Position numbers and translations under genes: made by a program
Shown here: one piece after another, positions 1-11,900 of the stretch
Position numbering within the stretch: the stretch's first letter is position 1
Layout of the letters: each line of letters begins with the position of its first letter
The notes under the pieces: model-generated
What the model was told of the DNA's origin: nothing
Seen by the model: only the letters and a program-made list of their open reading frames with translations
The model's database searches: none
NCBI RefSeq assembly: GCF_050436995.1
Contig: NC_134747.1
Coordinates: forward strand, 4,719,501-4,783,500
DNA from: Anticarsia gemmatalis
Taxonomy: Eukaryota; Arthropoda; Insecta; Lepidoptera; Erebidae
Direction of reading: 5' to 3'
DNA length: 64,000 nt

Positions 1-3000
1 TGTCTCCCATAAATCTCAATATAGTGATCCATAACGCTTGTGCTGCCATCTTGTCGATGGGTGAAGGCAACTCTAGGAGCGAATGTTTTAAAGGCTTGCG
101 AGAATACTGGTGAGTCAAATTGCCAGAGAAATATGTTGCTGCGAATTTCCTGAAATTGAACTCATCAAAGGTTTCCTCTTCGGCCTCTTGTGGTAATGGG
201 ATCACGCTGGATATTTCAGGCTTGGCTGTAGTGGTCTGGAAGGTTAAGGAAATCTTCTTTAGTACTTGATTTAGAATGTGTGTTGCAAGATAATAATGAG
301 TTTCCGTAGCAATGAAAACATTAGTGTATGCAAAATATAATAAAAAGTAGTCTTAATTATATTTCGAGGCTTGACGATTACTTCGTAAAAAAGGATAAAC
401 CGCTCAGCTATATATTTAGTTTACTTTAAGGCTGTTTGATAATTTGGAGAAACAGTTACACTTAATAGTTACAAGAAAAGTAGGAGTAGAATTGAATATT
501 TCTACTTACCACTCCAAAACCAGTTCCTCTTACAGTACCAGCAGGCGTGGCGGTATCCTTCAGGAAACCGAACACGTCATCCACATATCTATCATCAATA
601 ACTGCGTTCTGCTGTTCAGTGTTCTCATTAGGCACTTCTTTCACGAACCAAATAGACCTCATTAGTTCATTATACTTCTTTTCATGGCTGTTCTCCGCTG
701 TTTCAACACTTCGTCCAGATCCCTCGAGGTCTAATTTCTCTTTGTTCAACTGTACAAGTGTTGCCTTAATAATATGACCCTTCTCCTTCACCAATTTCCT
801 CATCAGATACCCTCTGCAGTGAGCTTGGAACAAACGGAAGAATTTCTTCATGTTGACAAAGGTCTTCCTCAATTCTCTAGACCTTATAACAGCTTGTAAT
901 CTCAGGTAACCGCGTTTCATCGCCAAGTATTTAGATCTGTAACCTCGAGCACGGAAGTTCTTTTGAATCACGATAGCAGCAGCACGTAGTCGCAAATACC
1001 TCTTTCTGTAGATAAATCTTCTAACGTTCGCTTGCACTCTGATCACAGCAGTTATCATTACTTTATGCCTCAATTCCTCAAGCAACACATCGTGATTATC
1101 TTTAAGAAATACTTTAGTATGCCCGAAACGAAATTCTTGATCTTTCAAGATGGTGTTGCAAATCTTTTTGGTGGCGCTCTTGCAATCAGTCTTTTCGGCT
1201 GGAGGAATGCCTGGCACCACGAGCCGATATCGGTGAACAAACTCAGAGTAAGAATAACGAATTGGATAGCCTGCTTGTCGAATCTTTGCCGTTTCCATGA
1301 GTCCTGCGTATCGCAACTGACGGACACATAGGCCACGATCAAAGAGCTGCAAGAAAAAAACAGAACACTAATCAAACCGTTGCAATTTTAAGCACAAATT
1401 ATGAAACATCGGCGTGTTATCAACTGAGACATGAGGCCGTAAAAGTCAATAGAAATAGGAATTTTTATTTATATAGTCGGGATCGTTATCGATAAACGGC
1501 TCCCGGCTCCGTAATCTCGATGAGTGACTAATTACGTACGTAGTCATGTTTTTAATTAATTCTCAAAAACAATACAGTATTTACCCATACTAAAAATGGG
1601 GAAATTCAATTGCGTCATGCAGATGTAAGTAATATAAAAAAAATATTAGGCACGTATTTTTTGCTTTACTGAGTTAATAAGAAATATCATTGATATTTAT
1701 AAGCTCCTTTATAACTACTTGAATAAAAAAAAAATTGTCATTTATCGGGCACGTTATCTTGATCATTAAGTTTTATACGAACCTTTGGTTTCTTAAACTC
1801 ATTAGGCTTAATACATCTTACAAAGAATGGATGGCAAGCATACAACGTCTTCATGAGAGAATCAAGAGATGTCTTGAACTGATGACTCAATGAGACTGTT
1901 TTTCGACTGCCACTATGATTTCCCGAAAAATCTGTAGTGAACAGGGTCTTCAAAAATTCGTTACTGGATTCTAACATCATGTCTTTTGCATCTGCTGTTA
2001 GTTTATCTCTGTTTTTGTCCAGAAAGCCTGTAAAAGAAAGACAGTTTAAGGAATTGCTTCTGGAAGCGATTAAGGTCGACGTTTACTACATTTCCATTAC
2101 CGTACCTTGGACTGAATAAAATACGTCTCCAGCAAAATGCCGGACGCCAAATCTATGTTCGTGACTTGATTTCGGATTAATATAACAACTCTTAGTTCCA
2201 TGATTGCTGTTCAACTTCGACAACAACGTTACATCCGTGCCTTTTGGAAACCTCGACTCTTCGTCAATTAGCGACAGTAAATTCATCGGTTTCAGCCCAA
2301 TCACATCAAGGTTTTCTTGATTGTCCACATAATTGATATTAGTCCAAGTAATCCCTTCTTTCTCGTATTGCTCCTGTTCAATCTTAAAAATATGCTTCAC
2401 AAAGAATTGCTGCAAATTTTCATTGGCGTAGTTAATGCATAGTTGTTCAAAGCTGTTGTAATCGAAGTTTTCGAATCCAAAAATATCCAAGATTCCGATA
2501 GAGCCACTGGAGAGCTGTTGATCTTTGAACAGTGTTTTGTTCGTCATGTCGACGATGTACTCGAAGACGTGGCCGTAAATGGCTTTGACTAATGCATCTC
2601 TGCCTTCAACAGCAGACGCCGTTGTTAGAGTAGACACAACCTTGTCTCCGTGTGCTACGAACGTTTTCCTTGTCAAAGCGTCACACAGCCTAGCCTTATT
2701 TACTCCCAGAAGGCTAGCAATTCTATTCGCGTTTATAGCATCCGCAACCTCTGAAGACTCGATATTGTTGAAATTGAACGACTTGAATTTAAGATTGCCT
2801 AAGTGCAATATGGCTGCGAGAAGTCCGAAAATACCCCACACTTCGTGGTCAGGGAAATTCAACACTTTAAAAGCGGATCTAATGTCGTTGAATTCTAAGC
2901 TATCGTTTCGGCCATCGCACGTCAACATGTTGCCAGAATTTAGGTAGGTGTAATCCTGAGCGCGACCCAGCTCTAACTTCTTCTTCTCCTCTGATGATAA

Positions 3001-5329
3001 TCCCGCAAGAAGGGAATAAAAAATATGATAGTTCCTCTCGCCCTTATTTTGACCGACTATACGGGACTTCTCCAAAAGATACTGGTCAATATTTCCGCCT
3101 TGAATGATACCTTTTCTGCTAAAATAAATGTTAACGTATTTGCCGAAACGAGACGAGTTATCATTTCTCACTGTCTTCGCGTTGCCAAAAGCTTCTAAGA
3201 CTGGGTTTGTTTCCTGAATCTGTTGTTCAATCCATGCGTGCTTGCCGCTGGCTGCAGCCAAGTACTGCAGGAGTAATTTTGTACTCTCAGTTTTACCTGC
3301 ACCACTCTCTCCACTGAAAAATTATAAAAATATTTAAAACTAATAATTTTCTTCTTAACAATGGGATTCCCCAACAATTATGTTTTTTACGTAGAACTGT
3401 CAGCGTTGATTAAGAACACTATCAGCAAACGAGCTGTAATAAAGTTCATATCTAAATTATGCATACCTGATGACGATACATTGGTTGGACTGAGTGTCCA
3501 TAAGCTCTCTGTAGGAATTATCACCGATAGCGAATATGTGCGGCGGTATTTCTCCCATGCTTCTCGATTGATAAAAGTTTATTTGATCCATGGTGTATAT
3601 CGGTAGAATCTCGTATGGATTTATAGCTATCAACATGGAACCGGTGTAGGTCTAAAATGAAGAAATAATTCATAAGAATAAAGGCAATTTCTAGGTACCA
3701 ATACAGGACGAGGTTTCTTGGCCATTTTTACGCATAAACTATAATGTGAAAGAGATAGCAACAATCAAAAAGGACAAAAAATATTTCAGAACGTTTTTTT
3801 TGGAGAACTATATCACGGATTTGTTCAGATAAGTGTAGGTACATTATTGTTCATGACACATAAGTAGGATAATTCGATAAATTCTTACTTCTATTATCGA
3901 CGTTAACTGCTTACTTAAGATAAGCTATGCTAATTTACGCCACTATTTCTTGAAAGACTATTCACAAATATATGAATGACTCTACATTTTAGGCACCTGC
4001 AGTATTTAGGCAATTCAATTATTTATTAGACTTTTAAACACTAAAGTGCTACAGGTGGTGCCCTGGGCATAATAAAGAGCTCATTCTCCCCAGTCTAAAT
4101 GATTAATTGAACCGTTTAACTAGTTTGGAACATTTTTGCCTATTTAAGTTCTCGATTAAGACTGCTTACGGAATCCAGAGTCCGACCTTAGTATTATCAA
4201 TTAAAAGTTAGTTATCACGAAATATCGGAAGTTCGTCGTCATGAAGGGCATTTAGACAATATATTAATTAATAGAACATGAAACCTTCTTTATACCTATA
4301 GTATAGATATGCAGGTATCGTTTACTCTTCTCTGTAATATACTAGTGTTTCTTATAAATATACTTACTTACAAAGAAAACTGTTTTGTAAGTAGGTGATA
4401 TACTTCCGAGGGCACACTATAGGTAGTAATGTTTACTTATTTAGAAAGTATAAAGTAACTTACATAAATGAGCTGTTTATTATACCGCATGTGGAGGTTC
4501 CTCATGATGGTATACTCTTGCAGTTCTCCAAGCGTGATCATATCCTCGACCCCAGTCACGGAGGTCGCATGTAACGGCTTGATGACATTCTGAATAGATG
4601 TGCTGAACACGTTGCCATCGTCGTCCCTCACTTCGAGCTTCCCTCCCGCACTTTTGAGGACTTTTACAGCCACCGGTACGTCGAATTCTGAGACTCCTTG
4701 TGGCTTGAGCCACACGTAGTCCTAAAAATATAATAGAAGTTGGTATAATTTCTTGTAAGTAGGAAATTGATACGTATTTAATGTGATTTACCTAGATAAT
4801 GTGTGTATTTTGGTAGATTGTGAGGGCGAAGTGATAGGAGAGTCTAGAGTATAAGTGCCAGTATCATGCTGTGCACAACATTAAAATGATTTTTATAAAT
4901 ATAGATGTCAACAATTGCCATTGATAGACAACCTATCTGCCTGTCTAGAGTTGATTGGTTTGTACTACGCGGGAATCAAACCTAGTACCAAAGACAGAGA
5001 GGGCAATAGCCAAGTTGCGTAGCCATGATAAACTTGTCGATTGTCTTTTTGGACAGTCAAATTATGTAAATAAGTGTTCGATAGGAAAAAGCATCCTTTC
5101 TAAACACATTGTATCTATTTGATTCTAGCTCTATTGATTATTTCAGCTAGATAAAGGAGATATCCAAAACATAACACACCTAACAGGAAAGCAATATTTG
5201 GGTAGGCGAGTAGGTATTTTATTCATTCTTTAAACAGAATAGAATCACTAGTTGGGTCTTCCTTAAAATTGAGACTTAGGTAAAAACAAAACGAAAACTT
5301 ACAGAAAACTGCAAAGACCCTCCTGACAT
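1..5329 (-). CDS. Class VII unconventional myosin heavy chain, 3' part beyond window
   Basis: Actin-based motor of the myosin VII class, which works in stereocilia/bristle-type actin protrusions and adhesion. Seven exons can be joined in frame: 5303-5329, 4464-4721, 3467-3651, 2106-3313, 1783-2027, 510-1346 and 1-235 (cut by the window edge), about 900 residues. The motor shows the P-loop GESGAGKT (about residues 158-165), switch I NDNSSRFGKY and switch II DIFGFENFD. The converter ends at GHTKVFLKD, and about four IQ motifs follow. A linker with RYVDDVFGFL precedes the first MyTH4 domain (KFAATYF...THQYSRKPLKH...AAQALWITILRFMGD). That order of domains is class VII. The start is a short exon encoding MSGGSLQFS, spliced to DYVWLKP. 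Many usually invariant neck and converter positions differ from canonical myosin VIIa (crinkled in flies) as I know it, so this may be the second insect class VII paralogue (Myo28B1-like). The class is sure, the orthology is not. The second MyTH4-FERM module should lie left of the window. Confidence 0.93.
4880..5032 (-). repeat. Degenerate tRNA-derived SINE-like repeat in myosin intron 1
   Basis: On the minus strand a B-box-like GGTTTGATTCCC (4971-4982) lies downstream of an A-box-like stretch around 5000-5028. This is the spacing of a tRNA-related pol III promoter. No acceptable cloverleaf is formed, so this is a decayed SINE head and not a tRNA gene. Boundaries are approximate. Confidence 0.4.
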
Positions 5330-6214
5330 TTTGTATAATTGAGATTCACCTCACGAAATTGAAAAACACATTCATTTTCACATTCACAGTATCGCGTGAC
5401 GTCTACCCGAAGACTGTCGAACTTTTATCACTGTACCGGTTGTCTTATCAAAATCTGATAGCGGGACACAGTTATCATAAATATTTTTTTAGATATAAAA
5501 ATTATACCATTCACCTATCGCAATCAGAAATGTAGATTTCTGGTGATATTCGTAATTAAACTGAATCATAAATACATTATTTTATCAAAACTGCATATCG
5601 AATAAGCGCTACTCATCAAATACGTTATTTATTGATGAAATTGTTAATTGTTTATTGCTCTTTGTTGCATTCACCTTATTGGCCATATTCAAAAAGTGTT
5701 TGAAAAAATGTAGGTATATAATTATCTCCAAAAATATCGGTATTATTTTGATAAATAATGTCTAACACAAGTAAGTACTTTATTAGATAACAATAGGTTG
5801 CATACCAGAAGCGTGTCCACAGTCAAGTAGAAGATATAAAAGCTTTGCGATTATTAATTACCTCACAACAAACTATGTACTGATAGAATAGCTGTAGTAC
5901 TAGGCATGAGATGCTAATATGATAGCAACTTGTTTCACTTTTTTATACAAAATATGTAATTTAAATAACAGAGTGAAGCAACTTGCTATTAAACCCAGTA
6001 TGTATATGGCTAGCTACTTTGCACTGTACAACAATTTAATCATATTATAATCAAACCTAGTACGGATGGCTAGCTGCTTTGTTCTAGCAATATTTATTCA
6101 CATGAAAGATACAAAATAATAATGCTTAACTAAAACACAACAAAGAATTAGTAAATACAATTTATTTAAAAATAATTCAGCATTACAAACAACTTAATCT
6201 AATGACGATTCTAA
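5330..6214. other. Intergenic: myosin promoter side and Rpn8 3' flank
   Basis: AT-rich spacer between the myosin start and the Rpn8 stop. A minus-strand AATAAA polyadenylation signal for Rpn8 is read from TTTATT at 6161-6166. Two short similar stretches (around 5995-6015 and 6055-6080, sharing 'ggctagct.ctttg') form a weak local duplication. No gene is seen. Confidence 0.5.
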
Positions 6215-7454
6215 TTACTTTTTCTTCTCATCTTTATCTTTCTTGTCTCCTTTTGCTTTGTCATCAGCTTTCTTCTCATCATCCTTGCCGTCTTTTCCAT
6301 CTTTCTTCTCCTTCTTGTCCTTGTCTTCCTTCTTCCCCTCTTCTGCATCTCTGTTTGTAATCTTGTTATTAATTAAGTTGTGTAGAGCAATAATAGACCT
6401 CACTAGAGCAGCCAAGTAGACTACCAAAGATTGATCATTAGTCTTAATGTAAAGATTGTCAATGAAACTGTCATTGGCAATATCAGGCAGTAGATTGAAG
6501 ATGTCCTGCAACTGGTAAATAATTTGATGGTTCATAGGTAGAGAGCCTTGTCCCACTTGGATGAGGTAGTCTCTAATCTCACTCAACTGTGAGTGCAGGC
6601 CTTTCAAGCCAAGCAACTGGTTAGTAATCCTTTGTGACAGACTGCCAACAGTTGTGTCTTTGATATCTCTTAAAAGATGTTCTACACCCACTTCCTCAGC
6701 CTCTTCAGCACCAATTTCACTGGGTACATGCTCAAATGTTCTTGTGGTTGGCGTTCCATCATCGTGGACCTCTTCTACTGCTTGATAAGCCTCAGTAGGG
6801 AGACCAAGATCTTTGGGTTTGGCATCAATGATGACCAGGACAGAGTTAGGGCAATAACGCCTGATCAGTTCATTGATGGCTACATCATTCTGGTGGAGTT
6901 TAGGTCCAGTGTGGTACCAGCCCACTACTTTCTCTCTGGCATTTACTTTCTTGAACATTCCATACATGTTCTCTAGGTAGTCATGGTCAAGGAACCATAC
7001 AGATTTGTCCTTGTCATCTTCATCAAATGGTACTGAAATCAGAAAACATTTCTCAGATAAAAATCGCACTCTTGTCAATACTGTTGATGAGTAATAATTA
7101 CGGAATACACAAAACTTTTGAAATTTCGAATAAGAAATAGCGTTTCTCCAACTAAATAGTCAATTTTCAGGAATTTACAGGACAGTTTTTACTATTTCGC
7201 GTTTTTTGTATTCGAAAGAAACGAATTAGGGTCGGCAGAAATGACTGATCACATAACAATGACTTTGAATAATGTTTACCTGCAAAACTATTTGATACAT
7301 CCAGGACACCTTTAGCTCTCCAGCAGCCGAGCAAAACGCCAACAACTCGTTTCTGATTACCTATTTTGCCCATCCGATTAAAGTGATCCACCACGCTCAA
7401 TAGGACCAGTGGATGAACCACTACTTTTGTGGTTAAAACTTCTTGGCTAGGCAT
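6215..7454 (-). CDS. Rpn8: 26S proteasome non-ATPase regulatory subunit 7 (Rpn8)
   Basis: Lid subunit of the 19S regulatory particle. It dimerises with the deubiquitinase Rpn11 through its MPN domain. Two exons, 7280-7454 and 6215-7032, give 330 residues, the usual size. The N-terminal MPN domain starts VVVHPLVLLSVVDHFNRMGKI. In the JAMM position the sequence reads GWYHTGPKLHQND, so the second metal-binding His of HxH is replaced by Gly, as expected for the catalytically inactive Rpn8 (Rpn11 has HSH). The C-terminus is a KEKE tract of alternating Lys and Asp/Glu over the last 45 or so residues. The gene is head-to-head with ITPA, with 524 bp between the two ATGs, so a shared promoter region is likely. 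Confidence 0.97.
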
Positions 7455-7978
7455 TGTGGTAATTTAGTATCACTAATACTATAGCAGACAACAAATTGAA
7501 TATTGTTTAGTAACAATAAGGATAACAATAACAACTCACAGCTACAATTCGCTCAAAATCTACAATCTAATGATTTTTGCCAAGCGGCAATCAAAACTAA
7601 AATTTGACAGTCATTATAAAAAAGTAATCGGTTGTCTATGTAGTTACAAAACTCTTTAGTCAGTAAAGACAAAATAATTTGGCGCTGGCAATAATATTAT
7701 ATGAGAATTAGTAATGTTTTCATGTTGTTGACTGACATTCTCGTCATTATCAAAGACAACTATTCACTTTGAACCAAAAACTATATGCCAGTGTCAATAC
7801 TGTCAACTGTCAATTATCAAAACAACGTTGGATCATCCGTGAAGCTGCGATTTAAAAAGCTTTCCTGAAAAATCTGTATTAAAATAGCAGTCATTTTAAA
7901 TTAGATGTGTTAACCCACAGTTACTATCGAGACTGGTCCTCTCTGATTCCTTCCCTTGCTGTTGAAATCAAGATAATT
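7455..7978. promoter_or_regulatory. Divergent promoter region Rpn8 / ITPA
   Basis: Spacer of 524 bp between two ATGs on opposite strands, so both core promoters and 5' UTRs must lie here. TTTGACAG at 7603-7610 and TGTCAA at 7792-7797, 7801-7806 and 7808-7813 form a cluster close to the ITPA side. No TATA box at a convincing position was recognised. Regulatory activity is inferred from position and word clustering only. Confidence 0.5.
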
Positions 7979-8539
7979 ATGGCGCAACGAATCATAACCT
8001 TCGTCACCGGCAATGCCAAAAAACTAGAAGAATTGAAGGCTATTCTCGGGAATAACTTCCCTGTAGAAGTAACCAGCCACAAGCTTGACTTGCCAGAACT
8101 CCAAGGCGAAATTAATGAAGTTTCAATAAAGAAATGCCAAGAAGCTGCCCGCCAATTAAACAGAGCTGTGTTGGTCGAAGATACATGTTTATGTTACAAC
8201 GCATTGAAAGGACTTCCAGGTCCTTACATTAAGTGGTTTTTAGATAAATTGGAACCCGAGGGGCTTGTTAAGCTGCTGAGTGGATGGGAAGATAAGTCAG
8301 CCCAAGCTGTCTGCACGTTCGCGTACTGTACTCCTGATGATATGAATGTCGTACTATTTCAAGGTATCACGCATGGAAAAATCGTTGAGCCTAGAGGTAC
8401 GAGAGATTTTGGATGGGACTGTGTGTTCCAGCCTGATGGCTATAGTGAAACTTATGCTGAACTCCCCAAGACAGAGAAGAATAAAATATCTCACAGATTC
8501 AAAGCATTGGAAAAGTTTAAAAAACACTTTACTAAATAA
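7979..8539 (+). CDS. ITPA: Inosine triphosphate pyrophosphatase
   Basis: Hydrolyses ITP, dITP and XTP to the monophosphate and pyrophosphate, which keeps deaminated purines out of DNA and RNA. It is a cytosolic homodimer of the Ham1/ITPase family. The single-exon CDS encodes 186 residues (human protein 194). Family landmarks are visible: the N-terminal TGNAKKLEE nucleotide-binding turn, VLVEDTCLCYNALKGLPGPYIKWF in two adjoining parts, the DFGWDCVFQP block and the C-terminal ISHR-FKAL. The ATG at 7979 is chosen because the family starts just before the first beta strand. An in-frame ATG at 7907 would add 24 residues without family counterpart. A polyadenylation signal AATAAA is at 8620-8625. 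Lack of introns is notable beside its neighbours but the frame is fully intact. Confidence 0.96.
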   Translation: MAQRIITFVTGNAKKLEELKAILGNNFPVEVTSHKLDLPELQGEINEVSIKKCQEAARQLNRAVLVEDTCLCYNALKGLPGPYIKWFLDKLEPEGLVKLLSGWEDKSAQAVCTFAYCTPDDMNVVLFQGITHGKIVEPRGTRDFGWDCVFQPDGYSETYAELPKTEKNKISHRFKALEKFKKHFTK

Positions 8540-8910
8540 GAGCAATTTGAATGTAGGTAACTTATTAGCTGTTATTTTAAGCTCAAACTGTGTGATACAA
8601 ATGTATAACATTTTGTTAGAATAAAACAAACCAAAGGAAATTATGTTCTTTATTCTTTTGTCTCCAAAACACACCTATGTAACTTATTTTGCATTGATTT
8701 GCCACTATTGGCCACTACTTTAGTGTTTCACCACATATCAGAAATCAGTTTAGTGACAAATCCATAGGAGCATGCAATACAATTAGTTATTTAATAATTG
8801 TAACCAATGAATTTCCTATGAACTTAATTGTACATATCAACAATATTTTATATTTTTTGTAAATAAAATGTGTAAATAAAAGTAAAGTTATTATAATAAG
8901 GTCACTTTAA
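8540..8910. other. Convergent 3' spacer ITPA / LRR gene
   Basis: Tail-to-tail spacer of 371 bp. It holds the ITPA signal AATAAA at 8620-8625 and further plus-strand AATAAA words near 8861 and 8873. The LRR gene must end its transcript in the same stretch. No additional gene is seen. Confidence 0.6.
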
Positions 8911-11900
8911 TCAAGATAAAACAGTATAACATAACATTAGGAATATGATATACTTATTGTAATTAATAAAACTACCCTTAGAAGTTGGTTTATGTACTCC
9001 AGGAGCTATATAAGGCTCTAAATTAGAATTATTGTAATTTTTATAATACCAGTCATTGTTATCTATCTCCCTTGTTTTTGTGCTGCTTGTGTTTAGAACA
9101 TCTGAAAATCTTGTCTTTGGTTCCCTGTTCGGTGAATAGTTATCTCTATGGTCATGATGTTCTAATTGTGGGAGATTCACTTTTGTAATTGTTGCTGGTC
9201 TCTTACTGTGATTTCTTTCAAGGAGTTCTGCTGTACTGGGGATCAAAATAGCTGATAAGGCTGTGGGTGGTGGTTGTTCAATGTGTTTCCTCATAGGTGG
9301 TTTTGGTGTCACTGCAGTTGACGAAGAGTATGACGAAGTACTACTCTCCATCCAAGCTTGTAGCGACATATCATTTGTAGTATCAGTCGTAATTAACATG
9401 CTCTCTTTTTCAGTTACTTGAGTTATCGTCAAATTAGATTCCATTAAGTTGTATTTGCTCATGATATTTGGATCAGTCTTTTGTTCTTCTATATTCTTAG
9501 TTCTATTGTAAGCCACGTGTGTACCATTGTCGTTGTCAACATACGCTTGTAATTCGTGGATTTCGCTTTTTATTTTCTGATGCGTTGTATTGTTTTGAAC
9601 GGTTTTTGTAGGCGGCTTCATTGATACAGCGGCAATAGTCTGTTCTACATTCCCTTCTTGGTTGTAATTATTAGCACTTTGCGTCTGTACATTCGTATTT
9701 GTCATATTTAGTGTAGGATCAGGAATCGGCATAAAACCGCCAGCTGTAGTTGGCAGAATTGGTGAAAAGCCACCAGTTTCGAACTTAGGAGCTTCAGTCA
9801 TTTGATATTTGTTGTTATTATGAGTATTCATGTGATGACTCTTCTTCTTTTCAGGCCAGTCCATTTTGCGACCTGTATTTAATAATTTGCCCATGTCAAT
9901 CGGTGGTATCGGCATACCGAAGAATGTGAAGCCGCTGTTCGAACCATTTGTTGGTTGTTTTGCTATATTTTTCTCGGTACTATTTTTCATTGCTGCATAG
10001 ATCGTCGGCACTCCTCCGGTGGATCTGTTGTGACTTTGAGACGCACTTATTTCGTTATTAAGTCCATCTATCAATGTTTCGTTGTAAGGGTAATCAACAT
10101 ACTCGTCGTAGAAGTAATCCGACTCTTCGGGCAATGGTCGGTTAATTTTATTTGCTTGGTAGTTATTTTTTATTTGCGAAGTATAGTCCTTAATTTTGTC
10201 TAGCGTCGAATATACTTGTGATGTTGCTAGGTTTGGTAGAAGCGCTTCGTTCTCATGAGTTACACATGATCGGAGATCATCTTCATCAATTTGGTTGATA
10301 GCTGTGTTTGGACAATCGTTTCTTCCGAACGGCATTCCTTTCACATATGTACCATCGGCACATTTGGGTCCAACGGATGTTGATTCTGACAGCCAAGATT
10401 TCAGCCAGATAATGTGGCAATTGCATATTAACGGGTTACCTGGAAAGATAAAAGATTATATTGCTTTTAAATGGTGTTTAGTATTACTCCACCTATTTAA
10501 TCTTACATATTAAGTTTATTGCTTTATGCGGCTTGTAAGTTTACTACTGTGATGACATAAAATTTAACCGGCACGACGCCGAAGTCAAGCTTGGAAGAAC
10601 ACGAGCTACGACGATTGTTTTTATTCTGTTAATGTACAAGCATTTTTCATTTTAAGTACTACTTACCATCAATATCCAAAATTGCGATGTTATTCCTCAA
10701 TTTCGCGAAAGTGCCTTCAGATACTGTACTAAGTCTGTTATGTCTTAGTGAAAGAACCTTCAATCTTGGCATGAAATCGAACGGCTGGCCTCCAATGTGG
10801 CATACCAAGTTGTTATCCAGATTTAGTTCCACTAACCACTCCATGTATTGGAAGGACGCTCTGGTTAACCTCGTGAGTTTGTTGAAACTCAAATCCAACA
10901 CTTCAAGGGAAGACAGTTGCCTCAAACCAGAATGATCAATATTGGAGATATGATTATTGCTCAAATTCAAATATTGTATTAGCGGTATGTTGTCGAATGC
11001 TCGCAAAGATATGTATTGCAGTCGGTTCCCTTGCAGTTCCAGTATCCTTAATTTTGGTAGATTCGAAAATACTTTGTCCGGTAAATCTATAATGTGGTTT
11101 CTGCTCAAGTATATCGACACTAAGTTAGGAAGGTTGGCTATCGCTTTTGGATGGATAATTTCGATATCGTTATTGTCTAAATCTATCGTTTCAAGATCTC
11201 TAAGGTCCTTGAAACTTCCAGTTCTCAGCTCTACTAACTTATTGTTTGGCATTTTGAAATCTTTTAGCGTATTTATACTGTTTATCGAATTGCCGTCAAA
11301 GTGTTTAATGTGGTTGAAACTAGCGTCCAACATTCTTAGTTTTGAGAGCATGTTCAAAGATGTTGGTAGTTCATTTAGATTATTTGAAGAGATATTGAAT
11401 ATTTCTACTTCTAACGCCCGATTCACAAGACTTGGGCTTATGCTCTTTAACTTGTTTTTGCTGAAATCTAAAGTGGATAACGCAGCGTTTTCTTGTATTG
11501 CAATGAAGTCAAAGTTTTCGATAGTGTTTCCATGCAAATTCACTTGCTTCAAATTTGTGAGTTTACTAAAGCTTTTTGGATGAATAGTTAATATTTGATT
11601 ATAACTTAAATCCAGAATCTCTAGTTTTCCCAAATCAGTGAAAGTTGTTACTTCGACTTGCCTCAAACCATTTCTTTTCATGAAGAAGCGGCGTAAATTA
11701 TGTAAAGTTTTAAGACTACCGTGTGGAATTTTCTGGATCCCATTACTCGAAATATCAAGTGTCCTTAGGGAAGGCAAATCTAAATCTGGTGAAGGAGGCA
11801 TCGGCAAACTTGTTATTTGATTTTGTTGCAAACATAGTTGTTCTAAGCCCCTAGGTAATCCTGGGACAAATTCTATGAGCCTGTTAAAACTGGCATCTAA

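Noticed and set aside
2579..2947. 122-codon plus-strand frame within the myosin
   Set aside because: Exact complement of the myosin motor exon, which has clear motor motifs.
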